Source: a bacterium A37T11 (lineage in GTDB: Bacteria; Bacteroidota; Bacteroidia; Sphingobacteriales; Sphingobacteriaceae). From it: a DNA stretch of 64,000 bases. The position numbers and the translations under genes are program-made. The notes below the pieces were generated by a model. That model saw only the letters and a program-made list of their open reading frames with translations. It ran no database searches and had not been told where the DNA came from. The stretch spans positions 81,021 to 145,020 of the forward strand of contig FOBR01000014.1 in the NCBI GenBank assembly GCA_900109895.1. The letters run 5' to 3'. Each line of letters begins with the position of its first letter. Positions within the stretch are counted from its first letter, which is position 1. Positions 9,159-17,538 of this stretch are shown here, in pieces.

Positions 9159-10502
9159 ATGAGCAACTCAGAAATTTCACCTTCCACAGCATGGAAGCAA
9201 TGGGAAATAGACATATTTAGATTTACGTTTCTATTTATCATTCTTCTATCTTTCCCCCTACTTGATTACAAGTTTTATACCACCCTATTTTCTACAGAAA
9301 TAAATGTCAGATCTATTTTGGATTTGACAAAATACCTACCGCAATACATTACTGAAATCGCGTTGCCAAAATGGGGTATTGGCAGTTTTGCTAATTGGGG
9401 GGTCAGTACAATAGTAGCTATTATTCTTGCCACAGTTTGGAGATTTTACGATAAAAACAAGAGAGAATATAATAAATTGTACTATTGGTTGCGTGTTATT
9501 GTTCGCTATCGGTTGGCAATTGGATTGATTGCCTACGGATTCGTAAAATTCTTCCCTTTACAAGTACCCTATCCTTCTCTAAGCAATCTGCACACCAACT
9601 ACGGTGACTTTTATGCATGGAAAATTTATTACCATACACTTGGTATCGTTCCCAAATATGAATCGTTTTTGGGATTTGTCGAAATTGCAGCTTCAGTACT
9701 ACTCGTGTTCCGAAAAACATCTACGATTGGGGCAGGGATCATCATTGGATTTTTGGGAAACGTAGTTATTGTCAACTTTGCGTATGATATTGGGGATCAT
9801 GTATACAGTTCATATTTACTTCTGCTAGCACTCCTTGTTTTTGCTTATGATGCGCCCAGACTGTACAGCTTATTAATAAAACAACAAAAAACTTTGGCTA
9901 ACAAATATATTCCGTTATTATCAAGCAAAACAAAACACGTTAGAACCATCTTAAAAGTTGCGTTTGCATTATTTGCATTAACCTTTGGATTGCTTGCTTT
10001 TCGTAATTACACAGGAAACCCTTATTTGCTGCCCAAAAATCCAGGATTATCCGGGGCATATGGATTTTATGATGTAAAACATTTTGTTTTTAATGGTGAC
10101 ACTATCCCATATTCCCTTACCGATCCCAATAGGTGGCAAAACGTTGTATTTGAAAAGTGGTCAACACTTAGCCTTAAAATTGCCCGGCCAATAAAAATAG
10201 ACCCGACAAATGGGGATGAATGGCATGACAATGATTTAGATAGGAATTATGAACTTGCAGGCACAGGAGGAAGGCACTATTTTTCTTATTCTGCAGACAC
10301 TGTAAACCACACGTTACATTTGAAGAACAAAAATAAATATTACAAAGCAGAGAAACTAGAACTTTCCTATTCTTTTCCAAATGACAGCACTATTATCCTA
10401 TCAGGATATACTGAAAAAAAAGATACTATATATGCGTTATTGGAAAGAATTAATAAAAGGTATATGCTGTTTGAAGGTCGAAGAAAGCCGGTGAAGTTGT
10501 AA
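9159..10502 (+). CDS. DoxX-like membrane protein with C-terminal soluble domain (paralogue 1 of 4)
   Basis: 447 residues from ATG 9159. An upstream in-frame ATG (9117) would overlap the SusD gene by 28 bases; 9159 gives a 14-base gap like the other operon junctions. About seven membrane segments (near 18-34, 84-100, 116-135, 173-190, 195-215, 222-243, 268-286). The middle part carries the block shared by all four paralogues: R-Y-R-L-A near 117, K-F-F-P-L-Q, then IVPKYESFLGFVEIAAS. This resembles DoxX/DoxD proteins, a family that includes a subunit of thiosulfate:quinone oxidoreductase. Residues from about 290 form a conserved soluble domain (PYSLTDPNRWQNVVFEKW). Enzymatic role unproven; a quinone-linked sulfur or redox function is plausible. 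Confidence 0.75.
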   Translation: MSNSEISPSTAWKQWEIDIFRFTFLFIILLSFPLLDYKFYTTLFSTEINVRSILDLTKYLPQYITEIALPKWGIGSFANWGVSTIVAIILATVWRFYDKNKREYNKLYYWLRVIVRYRLAIGLIAYGFVKFFPLQVPYPSLSNLHTNYGDFYAWKIYYHTLGIVPKYESFLGFVEIAASVLLVFRKTSTIGAGIIIGFLGNVVIVNFAYDIGDHVYSSYLLLLALLVFAYDAPRLYSLLIKQQKTLANKYIPLLSSKTKHVRTILKVAFALFALTFGLLAFRNYTGNPYLLPKNPGLSGAYGFYDVKHFVFNGDTIPYSLTDPNRWQNVVFEKWSTLSLKIARPIKIDPTNGDEWHDNDLDRNYELAGTGGRHYFSYSADTVNHTLHLKNKNKYYKAEKLELSYSFPNDSTIILSGYTEKKDTIYALLERINKRYMLFEGRRKPVKL

Positions 10503-10523
10503 GCATTAGAAAAAAATGTGAAT

Positions 10524-11891
10524 ATGGCACATACAAATAGTTTAATAAATTGGACAGAACAGCAAAAATTAGTGTTCCGAATTGCCTTCGTAATGCTGAT
10601 TTTTTTGTGCGTCCCAACCGATTTGGAATGGTATCAGCACCTAATCAACTATAACTGGAGTGCTCTTCATTGGAATTACTTATATAGCATTGCAGCTTCT
10701 GGTCGCCCCCTTGAAGTAGTTACAATACCTGGAGAAAGCGGCAGATGGGGATTAGCTAGTTATACGAATACATTTGTTATTTTCTTTATTGCCATACTTT
10801 TAGGACTCATATGGACACGTTTGGACAAAAAGTCGCGTCATTACAACAAATTAAATTACTGGATTCGGGTAGTTGCGCGCTATCAGTTAGGATTTGCAAT
10901 TATAGCCTGGGGCTACCGAAAAATAGTGCCGTTACAAATGATGTGGCCACCTACCAACTTACTGAATACACCTTTGCTATACATACAAGAACAAAAGATA
11001 TATTGGCAGTCTATTGGAATTGTACCGTCTTACGAAATATTTCTTGGTTTTGCCGAATTTTTTTCAGGTTTCTTTTTATTATTTCGTAAAACAACCGGAT
11101 TAGGTGCGTTATTGACAGTAGTAGTTTTAGCTAATATTGTAATTATCAACCATACATATGATGGTGGGGTTCATATCCCTAGTTTCACATTTGTATTGGT
11201 TGCATTAATATTATTGTGGAGAGACTTACCAAATGTTTACGCACTATTAATAAAAGAAAAAACCATTCAACCTCACCATTATTATTATCCCTTTTCAAAA
11301 ACCTGGGAAAAATATAGCAGGTACCTGTTAAAATTTACTGGCTTTGCGATATTTGTAGTTCTTGAATTTTTTTTGCATTTATTTGGGGAACCAAAATATC
11401 GCGTACCCGACAGGCCCGGGCTTAAAAACAAGGCTGGCTACTACCATGTAACTGAATTCCGATTGAACAATAGAACGATTGCTTATTCTCCATTCGACAG
11501 TTTGAGGTGGCAAGATGCGATATTGGAAGACTGGGCTACTTTGGCATTTAAGGTCAACCGCAAAGAAATAATAGACCAGTCAAATGGCCCTTCATTAAAA
11601 CCAGGTGGTGGATTAGTAGATGATATTGACAGGGGCTGGGAATCAGCAGGGGTGCAGGGAAGGCATTTCTTTTACTATGTCGCCGATACAGTTAACCAAA
11701 TTCTATATTTACAAAACAAAAACAAACTTTACCGCGATGAACGGCAAATATTGCATTATAGCTTTCCTTCAAAATCTAGAATCCTATTTTCCGGAATAAA
11801 TGAATATAAAGATTCCATTTATGTCGTATTAGATAGGATCGACATGAAATATCCGGTAATAAGTTCCCGCCATTCTGCTCAGGCTTTTTAA
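10524..11891 (+). CDS. DoxX-like membrane protein with C-terminal soluble domain (paralogue 2 of 4)
   Basis: 455 residues from ATG 10524; a GTG two codons upstream (10518) is possible but GTG starts are less common here. Same plan as its three neighbours: N-terminal helix (VFRIAFVMLIFLCVP), a middle DoxX-like core (VARYQLGFAIIAWGYRKIVP, IVPSYEIFLGFAEFFSG, LLFRKTTGLGAL) and a soluble C-terminal domain with YSPFDSLRWQDAILEDW and GRHFFYYVADT. His residues in the INHTYDGGVH stretch between the last core helices recur in paralogue 3 (ANHAYEGGVH) and could be ligands. Gap to paralogue 3 is 10 bases. Possibly one subunit of a hetero-oligomer with the other paralogues; function inferred only from family and context. 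Confidence 0.75.
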   Translation: MAHTNSLINWTEQQKLVFRIAFVMLIFLCVPTDLEWYQHLINYNWSALHWNYLYSIAASGRPLEVVTIPGESGRWGLASYTNTFVIFFIAILLGLIWTRLDKKSRHYNKLNYWIRVVARYQLGFAIIAWGYRKIVPLQMMWPPTNLLNTPLLYIQEQKIYWQSIGIVPSYEIFLGFAEFFSGFFLLFRKTTGLGALLTVVVLANIVIINHTYDGGVHIPSFTFVLVALILLWRDLPNVYALLIKEKTIQPHHYYYPFSKTWEKYSRYLLKFTGFAIFVVLEFFLHLFGEPKYRVPDRPGLKNKAGYYHVTEFRLNNRTIAYSPFDSLRWQDAILEDWATLAFKVNRKEIIDQSNGPSLKPGGGLVDDIDRGWESAGVQGRHFFYYVADTVNQILYLQNKNKLYRDERQILHYSFPSKSRILFSGINEYKDSIYVVLDRIDMKYPVISSRHSAQAF

Positions 11892-11901
11892 TCTCAATCA
11901 G

Positions 11902-13290
11902 ATGCCAAACCATATATCTTTAACAAATATTATATCTGGAAGTTATGAAAATAGCTCATCAATATTAAAAATAATGGGTTTCCGCAGCATTTTCGTGTTT
12001 GTTGTTTTTCTGTGTATACCATTTGACCCTTTGTTCTATAGCGGACTATTTTCTATAGACTGGACTTCCTTAAGGTGGCCAACTTTGGCAGGAATAGCAA
12101 GCGGATTAGGTTCACCCAAATGGGTTAATTTGAATCCTGAGGATCAATGGGGATTATTAAGCTACATTAACCTATTAATTTCATACATAATATCATTTTT
12201 AATAGCTGTTATTTGGTCAATACTGGACAAAAAAAGAAGATCATACAGCACACTTTTCTATTGGATATTAGTGATAGCCAGATACAGGGCTGCATACGGC
12301 ATTATTGCTTGGGGATATAAAAAACTCATCCCCTATCAAATGGAACTTCCTTCCATTTCTTATTTAAATACACCATTTGGTGATTTCAGAGCTCAAAAAC
12401 TATATTGGCAAGGTGTTGGTATTGCTCAGCACTATGAAATTTTCCTAGGATTTGCAGAGGTATTTGCAGGTATTCTACTTTTATTCAGAAGAACTACTTC
12501 TTTTGGTGCAGCTCTATTATTCGCGATTCTAATGAATATAGCACTGGCAAATCATGCTTATGAAGGCGGGGTACACGTACACAGCTTTACCTTTGCCTTA
12601 CTAGGATTGATTATTTTATGGCCACAATTGCCATCTATATATCAATTGCTGATACACGGACATGATGCCGAACCAAACATCTATTATCCTTCTTTTCATA
12701 ATAACTGGGTAAAATATATCAGGTACCTGTTTAAAGCCACTGGTGCCAGTGTGTTTGTCTTTTTTTTATTTTACTTGTTTATAAAAGATGATCTAGGTTA
12801 TCGCTTTCCTTACGAACAGCCTATACTCAAAAATGCTACAGGGAGATATGATGTTACTGAGTTTCGGGTCAATAATCAAATATTACCTTATTCCCCATTT
12901 GATTCTGTCAGATGGCAGGATGCGATCTTTGAAAAATGGTGTACCCTAACGTTTAAAGTAAACCGTAAACAGCAGATGGACCTGGACAATCAGGGAAATA
13001 GCCGGAAGAGCATTGAGATGCGGTTTGAATATGCAGGTGTTGGCGGAGGCAGGCATTATTTCGACTATCAAATAGATACCATTAAACAACTATTGTATTT
13101 GCAGAATAAAAACAGGGCACATCGAGATCAGCAGCAAATACTACACTATGAAAGACCCAATAAGGACAGGATCATCTTAAGTGGTATTAATGAATACAAA
13201 GATTCCATTTATGTCGTATTGGATAGAAATAAACATGATTATCCATTATATCAAAATAGAAGGCCTACCAACAAAATTATTAGAAAGTAA
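11902..13290 (+). CDS. DoxX-like membrane protein with C-terminal soluble domain (paralogue 3 of 4)
   Basis: 462 residues. Shares with the adjacent genes the order N-terminal helix, extracytoplasmic loop with WGLLSYINL, DoxX-like core (IARYRAAYGIIAWGYKKLIP, IAQHYEIFLGFAEVFAG, LLFRRTTSFGAAL), a histidine-bearing loop ANHAYEGGVHVH, and a C-terminal soluble domain with PYSPFDSVRWQDAIFEKW and GVGGGRHYFDYQIDT. The C-terminus is closest to paralogue 2: both contain INEYKDSIYVVLDR. Successive tandem duplication is the simplest origin. A 14-base gap leads to paralogue 4. Role not known; placed in a thiol-oxidizing operon. Confidence 0.75.
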   Translation: MPNHISLTNIISGSYENSSSILKIMGFRSIFVFVVFLCIPFDPLFYSGLFSIDWTSLRWPTLAGIASGLGSPKWVNLNPEDQWGLLSYINLLISYIISFLIAVIWSILDKKRRSYSTLFYWILVIARYRAAYGIIAWGYKKLIPYQMELPSISYLNTPFGDFRAQKLYWQGVGIAQHYEIFLGFAEVFAGILLLFRRTTSFGAALLFAILMNIALANHAYEGGVHVHSFTFALLGLIILWPQLPSIYQLLIHGHDAEPNIYYPSFHNNWVKYIRYLFKATGASVFVFFLFYLFIKDDLGYRFPYEQPILKNATGRYDVTEFRVNNQILPYSPFDSVRWQDAIFEKWCTLTFKVNRKQQMDLDNQGNSRKSIEMRFEYAGVGGGRHYFDYQIDTIKQLLYLQNKNRAHRDQQQILHYERPNKDRIILSGINEYKDSIYVVLDRNKHDYPLYQNRRPTNKIIRK

Positions 13291-13304
13291 TTAAAAAAAA
13301 TAAA

Positions 13305-14735
13305 ATGAACAAGTTAACTATAGAAAGTAACAGTTCCTGGTCCGGCAATCAGCTCTTTTGGTTTCGCTCGGCTTTTATATTCTTTATTATTATGTCAGTA
13401 CCTCTACAATGGTCTTGGTTTGAGCGTCTTTTTGCTATAGATATCTTTGATTTAACCTATAGGGATCTTTACGAGATATCAGGGTATAATCCACGTATAT
13501 GGTCCGTACCAACTGAAAGCGGAAGGTGGGGATTAGCCAGTTTTACAGATTGGCTGATCATATTCATTATTGCACTTGCCGGGGCAGCGATATGGTCGTA
13601 TTTTGTCAGAAATAAAAAGACAAAGGCCTATAATAACTTATATTATTGGATACAGGTAATTGTGCGATACCGGGTGGCGGCAGGACTCATCACTTTCGGG
13701 TATGTGAAATTATTTCCAGTACAAATGCCCGCTCCTTCTATTACTGTGCTTAATACAGAAATTATAAATATTCTTTCCCAAAAACTTTACTGGTCATCTG
13801 TGGGCATAGTTACCTGGTATGAAGTATTTCTGGGTTTTGCTGAGATCTTTGCCGGGGCATTGATGTTCTCTAGAAGATCAAGTAGTTTGGGGGCTTGCTT
13901 GACCATCGGGGTTTTATTTAACATTTTTTTAGCTAATATTTATTACGATGGTGGAGTACATGTTTACGCCTTATACTTCGTACCATTATCTTTATTTTTG
14001 CTCATCCAGGACTTTCCTAAAGTATGGCAGTTGCTGGCTAATGAAAAAGACACCCTACTTAACAGGTACAGACCCGCATTAAACCGCACCGCATATTATA
14101 CCACCAGGGGTCTTAAATATTTGTTCATAGGCATATACCTGCCTTTTCAGTTCTACATCATGTACTCCAATCATTATATAGAAGTCAAAGTTAGAAAACA
14201 ACCCGTTCAGGCAGGGTTAAAAAATAGTGCAGGGTATTATGAGGTTTCTGAATTTAAACTCAATGGTAAAACTATCCCTTACTCCCCTTACGACACAGTG
14301 AGATGGCAAACCGCAACTTTTGAGAAATGGACCACGTTTACGTATAGGGTTAACAAGCCTTTTTTTCCGGATTTATCAAACGGCGGGCCGGCCAAAAAGG
14401 ACATAGACCGGAATTTTGAATATTCTGGTGTGGCAGGGGGACAACGATTTCTCTATTACGAAGCAGACACCACAAATCATGCCCTGACTTTTTATGACAA
14501 AAATCTTCCACCAAACGTGATCAAAGGCAAGATACGGTCTTCAAAAAGGGAACGAGACCTGGCAGAGAAAAGTCGCATCACCTTTACATTAACTTATAGC
14601 AGACCCACTATATCAAGCCTCGTCTTATCGGGATTAAACGAACAGAAGGACTCACTCTATATAGTTTTGAACAAAATTGACAAAAGATATCCGCTGATAG
14701 ATGGAAGGCGGCAATTAGCAACAAACAGCAATTAG
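13305..14735 (+). CDS. DoxX-like membrane protein with C-terminal soluble domain (paralogue 4 of 4)
   Basis: 476 residues, the longest of the four. Core motifs are kept: VIVRYRVAAGLITFGYVKLF, TWYEVFLGFAEIFAGAL, RRSSSLGACL, IYYDGGVHVYAL; soluble domain with TIPYSPYDTVRWQTATFEKW. It differs by an insert of roughly 20 residues rich in Lys/Arg/Glu (about 400-425, around IRSSKRERDLAEKSR) where the others have a short loop, and the His of the NH-Y/NHA loop is Tyr (NIYYDGG). That suggests the copies have diverged in job rather than being recent identical duplicates. The DUF1684 gene starts 13 bases after the stop. Confidence 0.75.
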   Translation: MNKLTIESNSSWSGNQLFWFRSAFIFFIIMSVPLQWSWFERLFAIDIFDLTYRDLYEISGYNPRIWSVPTESGRWGLASFTDWLIIFIIALAGAAIWSYFVRNKKTKAYNNLYYWIQVIVRYRVAAGLITFGYVKLFPVQMPAPSITVLNTEIINILSQKLYWSSVGIVTWYEVFLGFAEIFAGALMFSRRSSSLGACLTIGVLFNIFLANIYYDGGVHVYALYFVPLSLFLLIQDFPKVWQLLANEKDTLLNRYRPALNRTAYYTTRGLKYLFIGIYLPFQFYIMYSNHYIEVKVRKQPVQAGLKNSAGYYEVSEFKLNGKTIPYSPYDTVRWQTATFEKWTTFTYRVNKPFFPDLSNGGPAKKDIDRNFEYSGVAGGQRFLYYEADTTNHALTFYDKNLPPNVIKGKIRSSKRERDLAEKSRITFTLTYSRPTISSLVLSGLNEQKDSLYIVLNKIDKRYPLIDGRRQLATNSN

Positions 14736-14748
14736 CAAAGGAAAAAAC

Positions 14749-15657
14749 ATGAAAAAGAAAAACAGATTTATAATTTATCTATTCATGGGCTTGATGACCA
14801 TGTCTGTGTATCAGATCCACGGCCAGATAAAAAGTAATAATGAAATTGAGTTGAATCAGTGGATTATACAAAGGAATAAATTCCTTATTTCGGATGACAG
14901 TCCTTTAAATTTAATTGGAATTCTCACCGTTAAAGCTGGAAATCAGACCTTCGGAAGCGCGAAAGATAACGGTGTCATATTCCCATCGGATGAGGTGCCT
15001 GCAAAATTTGGATCCGTTACTTTAGAAGATGGTCAAATCAACGTACACATAAACGACGGTTATCCCGTACGCATAAAAGGTGAGCTAATCACTGAAGACA
15101 AAATTTTTAATCCACGGTTAGAAAAGCCCGTATTTGAATATCGTTCATTCAGATGGTACTTTACGGAAAACAATGGAGAATATGCTGTACGAATTCTGGA
15201 CACAGCAAGTACATACCGACAACATTTTAAAGGTGTAAAAAGATTTCCTGTAGATCTTCACTGGCAGTTTAAAGGGCATTTTACGCCTTATGAAGAAAAC
15301 GTAACTATTCCTATTACAACTGTATTGGGCATTACCAATCAACGTCCTGCAGCTGGTTTGATTAGCTTTGAGTATGAAGGAAATACTTATCAATTGGAAG
15401 CATTGAATCAAGCAGGAAAACTTTTTGTTACCTTTTCAGACCTTACTGGCAATAACGAATCCTATGCCTTTCGGTTTCTGACCATCGAGCGGCCTGTAGG
15501 TACAAACGATATATGGATAGATTTTAATAGGGCCATCAACCCAAATTGTGCATTTTCACCTTTCGCCCCCTGTCCATTACCCCCAGCCAAAAACAATCTA
15601 CCATTAGCCGTTAAAGCCGGAGAATTAAAGTATGTAACAAATAAAGAAAACAAATAA
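14749..15657 (+). CDS. DUF1684 family exported protein
   Basis: 302 residues with a signal peptide (about 1-26, ending IHGQ). Matches the DUF1684 pattern: an opening LNLIGILTVKAG.QTFGS block, a central stretch on Arg and Asp (YAVRILDTASTYRQHFKG), LISFEYEGNTYQLEAL, and the family's conserved end FNRAINPNCAFSPFAPCPLP followed by PPAKNNLPLAVKAGE. The family is widespread and has no assigned reaction; the invariant Cys-containing tail looks like an active or metal site. Stop overlaps the start of the MFS gene by one base (TAATG), implying translational coupling. In this operon it may process the imported sulfur compound in the periplasm; that is inference. Confidence 0.82.
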   Translation: MKKKNRFIIYLFMGLMTMSVYQIHGQIKSNNEIELNQWIIQRNKFLISDDSPLNLIGILTVKAGNQTFGSAKDNGVIFPSDEVPAKFGSVTLEDGQINVHINDGYPVRIKGELITEDKIFNPRLEKPVFEYRSFRWYFTENNGEYAVRILDTASTYRQHFKGVKRFPVDLHWQFKGHFTPYEENVTIPITTVLGITNQRPAAGLISFEYEGNTYQLEALNQAGKLFVTFSDLTGNNESYAFRFLTIERPVGTNDIWIDFNRAINPNCAFSPFAPCPLPPAKNNLPLAVKAGELKYVTNKENK

Positions 15658-16913
15658 TGGCTTTAGCGATTGAACAAAATAACAAAACCACATTATTTAG
15701 CGTCCTCAGTGTCCCTGTCATCGTAGCCGCATTAGGATATTTTGTAGATGTCTACGACATGCTTTTATTTGGTATTGTTCGTATTCCAAGTCTTAAAGCT
15801 CTTGGTTTGTCTGATATTGAAATATCAAAAGAAGGGGCAAGTATTTTAAACTGGCAAATGACAGGGCTGCTATTTGGTGGTTTTTTATGGGGAACATTGG
15901 GCGACAAGAAAGGTAGGCTCTCCGTCCTTTTCGGATCTATCATCACTTATTCCATTGCCAATATCGCCTGCGGATTTGTTCATGAACCATATACCTATAA
16001 AATTTGGAGATTCATTGCAGGTTTGGGGTTAGCAGGAGAACTTGGGGCGGGTATCACGCTCGTTTCTGAAAGTCTGCCTAAGAAACTGCGTCCATTTGGC
16101 ACTTCCCTGGTAGGTGGGATTGGCATGTTAGGCGCAGTAGCAGCCTATTTTACCGCAGAATTGTTTGAGTGGCGGGTAGCCTATTTTGTAGGCGGAGGTA
16201 TGGGTATTGCATTGCTCATTTTAAGGCTGGGAGTAAGAGAATCGACTATTTTTCAACAATTAAAAAAGAATTCAAAAGTACAAAAAGGAAACTTTTTATC
16301 CTTGGTAAATGACCGTGGAAGGTTAAAGCGCTATTTAAAATGCATCGGAATTGGTATTCCCTTTTGGTATATCATCAGTGTGCTAGCCACATTTAGCAAT
16401 GAATTTGGAAAGGCATTTCATGTAGTCGAGCCTGTAGTACCTGGATTAGCTATTATGTGGGCCTATGTAGCTATATCTATCAGCGACATTTTTTCAGGAA
16501 TTTTGTCATACAAATTAAAATCAAGAAAGAAAGCCGTTCTTTATCTCATTCTCTTTGCGTTTGTCAACAGCTTTATTTTCCTTTTCCATGGCTCAAATTC
16601 AGCAAGCCAAATGTACTTCCTTATCTTCCTGATGGGCATCGGTATAGGTTACTGGGCATTATTTGTCACCATCGCTGCTGAACAATTTGGAACTAATTTG
16701 CGTTCCACTGCAGCCACTACAGTGCCCAATATGGTACGAGGTACAGTCGTGTTGATGACTACGGCATATATATCTTTAAAAGATTCCACCGGCGTCGTCA
16801 ATGCAGGGATTATTTTAGGAGCAATTTGTTTTACATTAGGAATATATTCCATTCTTACCATTTCGGAGACACACGATAAGGATATGGATTTTCTGGAGGA
16901 AATTCCAACATAA
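15657..16913 (+). CDS. MFS transporter (metabolite:H+ symporter type) of the organosulfur operon
   Basis: 418 residues, about 12 membrane helices. Helix 1 carries GYFVDVYDMLLFGIV with the Asp residues characteristic of aromatic-acid/metabolite symporters; loop 2-3 has GTLGDKKGRLSVL, the MFS signature; helix 4-5 has GLGLAGELGAGITLVSESLP. Its start overlaps the DUF1684 stop by one base and the thiol dioxygenase starts 16 bases after it, so it probably carries the operon's substrate from periplasm to cytoplasm, where the dioxygenase acts. A small organic acid such as a thiol acid would suit both the family and the enzyme, but substrate identity is inferred. Confidence 0.88.
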   Translation: MALAIEQNNKTTLFSVLSVPVIVAALGYFVDVYDMLLFGIVRIPSLKALGLSDIEISKEGASILNWQMTGLLFGGFLWGTLGDKKGRLSVLFGSIITYSIANIACGFVHEPYTYKIWRFIAGLGLAGELGAGITLVSESLPKKLRPFGTSLVGGIGMLGAVAAYFTAELFEWRVAYFVGGGMGIALLILRLGVRESTIFQQLKKNSKVQKGNFLSLVNDRGRLKRYLKCIGIGIPFWYIISVLATFSNEFGKAFHVVEPVVPGLAIMWAYVAISISDIFSGILSYKLKSRKKAVLYLILFAFVNSFIFLFHGSNSASQMYFLIFLMGIGIGYWALFVTIAAEQFGTNLRSTAATTVPNMVRGTVVLMTTAYISLKDSTGVVNAGIILGAICFTLGIYSILTISETHDKDMDFLEEIPT

Positions 16914-16929
16914 ATTTATTTAGAAATCG

Positions 16930-17538
16930 ATGAGCATTAAAAAAAACACTGAAAAACTTAGGAATTTTATTACCGCTTTCGCAAAGCTGCTGGAACTTAC
17001 TTCGCAAGAGACGGAAATACTCAGTCAAGGCCGTATATTGCTCCTTGACCTACTAAAGACAGATGACTGGCTTGCCGATGATTTTGCCAAGCCCCATCCT
17101 GAACATTATTCCCAATATTTACTTCATGCAGATTCTTTGGAGCGGTTTTCCGTCGTCAGTTTTGTTTGGGGTCCTGGACAACAAACCCCTATCCATAATC
17201 ACACCGTTTGGGGATTGGTAGGAGTACTTCGTGGTGCAGAATTAAGCCAATCCTACATCCGGAATGAGCTTGGATTGCTACAACTATCGGGCAATGAAGT
17301 AAGGCTGGAAAATGGAGAAGTGGAATCCGTATCCCCCAATATCGGAGACATACACCGGGTAAAAAATGCATTTGCAAACCAAAGTTCTATCAGTATACAC
17401 GTCTATGGAGGCAATATTGGTGCCGTAAAAAGATCAGTTTATAATGATGATGGTAGCGAAAAAGTATTTATATCTGGCTATTCAAATCAATTTTTACCCA
17501 ATATTTGGGACCGTTCTAACGAAATTTTGTCACTGTGA
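16930..17538 (+). CDS. Thiol dioxygenase, cysteine dioxygenase type I / 3-mercaptopropionate dioxygenase-like
   Basis: 202 residues, bacterial cysteine/3-mercaptopropionate dioxygenase length. Non-haem iron cupin that adds O2 to a thiol to give a sulfinate. Iron ligands visible: His89 and His91 in TPIHNHTVWG, and His142 in GDIHRV; outer-sphere triad Ser155-His157-Tyr159 in SISIHVYGG; Arg168 nearby. These positions fit what I recall for 3-mercaptopropionate dioxygenases. The protein contains no cysteine at all, so the Cys-Tyr cross-link of mammalian cysteine dioxygenase is impossible. Likely cytosolic. The rhodanese gene overlaps its stop (GTGA). Substrate could be 3-mercaptopropionate, cysteine or another small thiol. 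Confidence 0.88.
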   Translation: MSIKKNTEKLRNFITAFAKLLELTSQETEILSQGRILLLDLLKTDDWLADDFAKPHPEHYSQYLLHADSLERFSVVSFVWGPGQQTPIHNHTVWGLVGVLRGAELSQSYIRNELGLLQLSGNEVRLENGEVESVSPNIGDIHRVKNAFANQSSISIHVYGGNIGAVKRSVYNDDGSEKVFISGYSNQFLPNIWDRSNEILSL

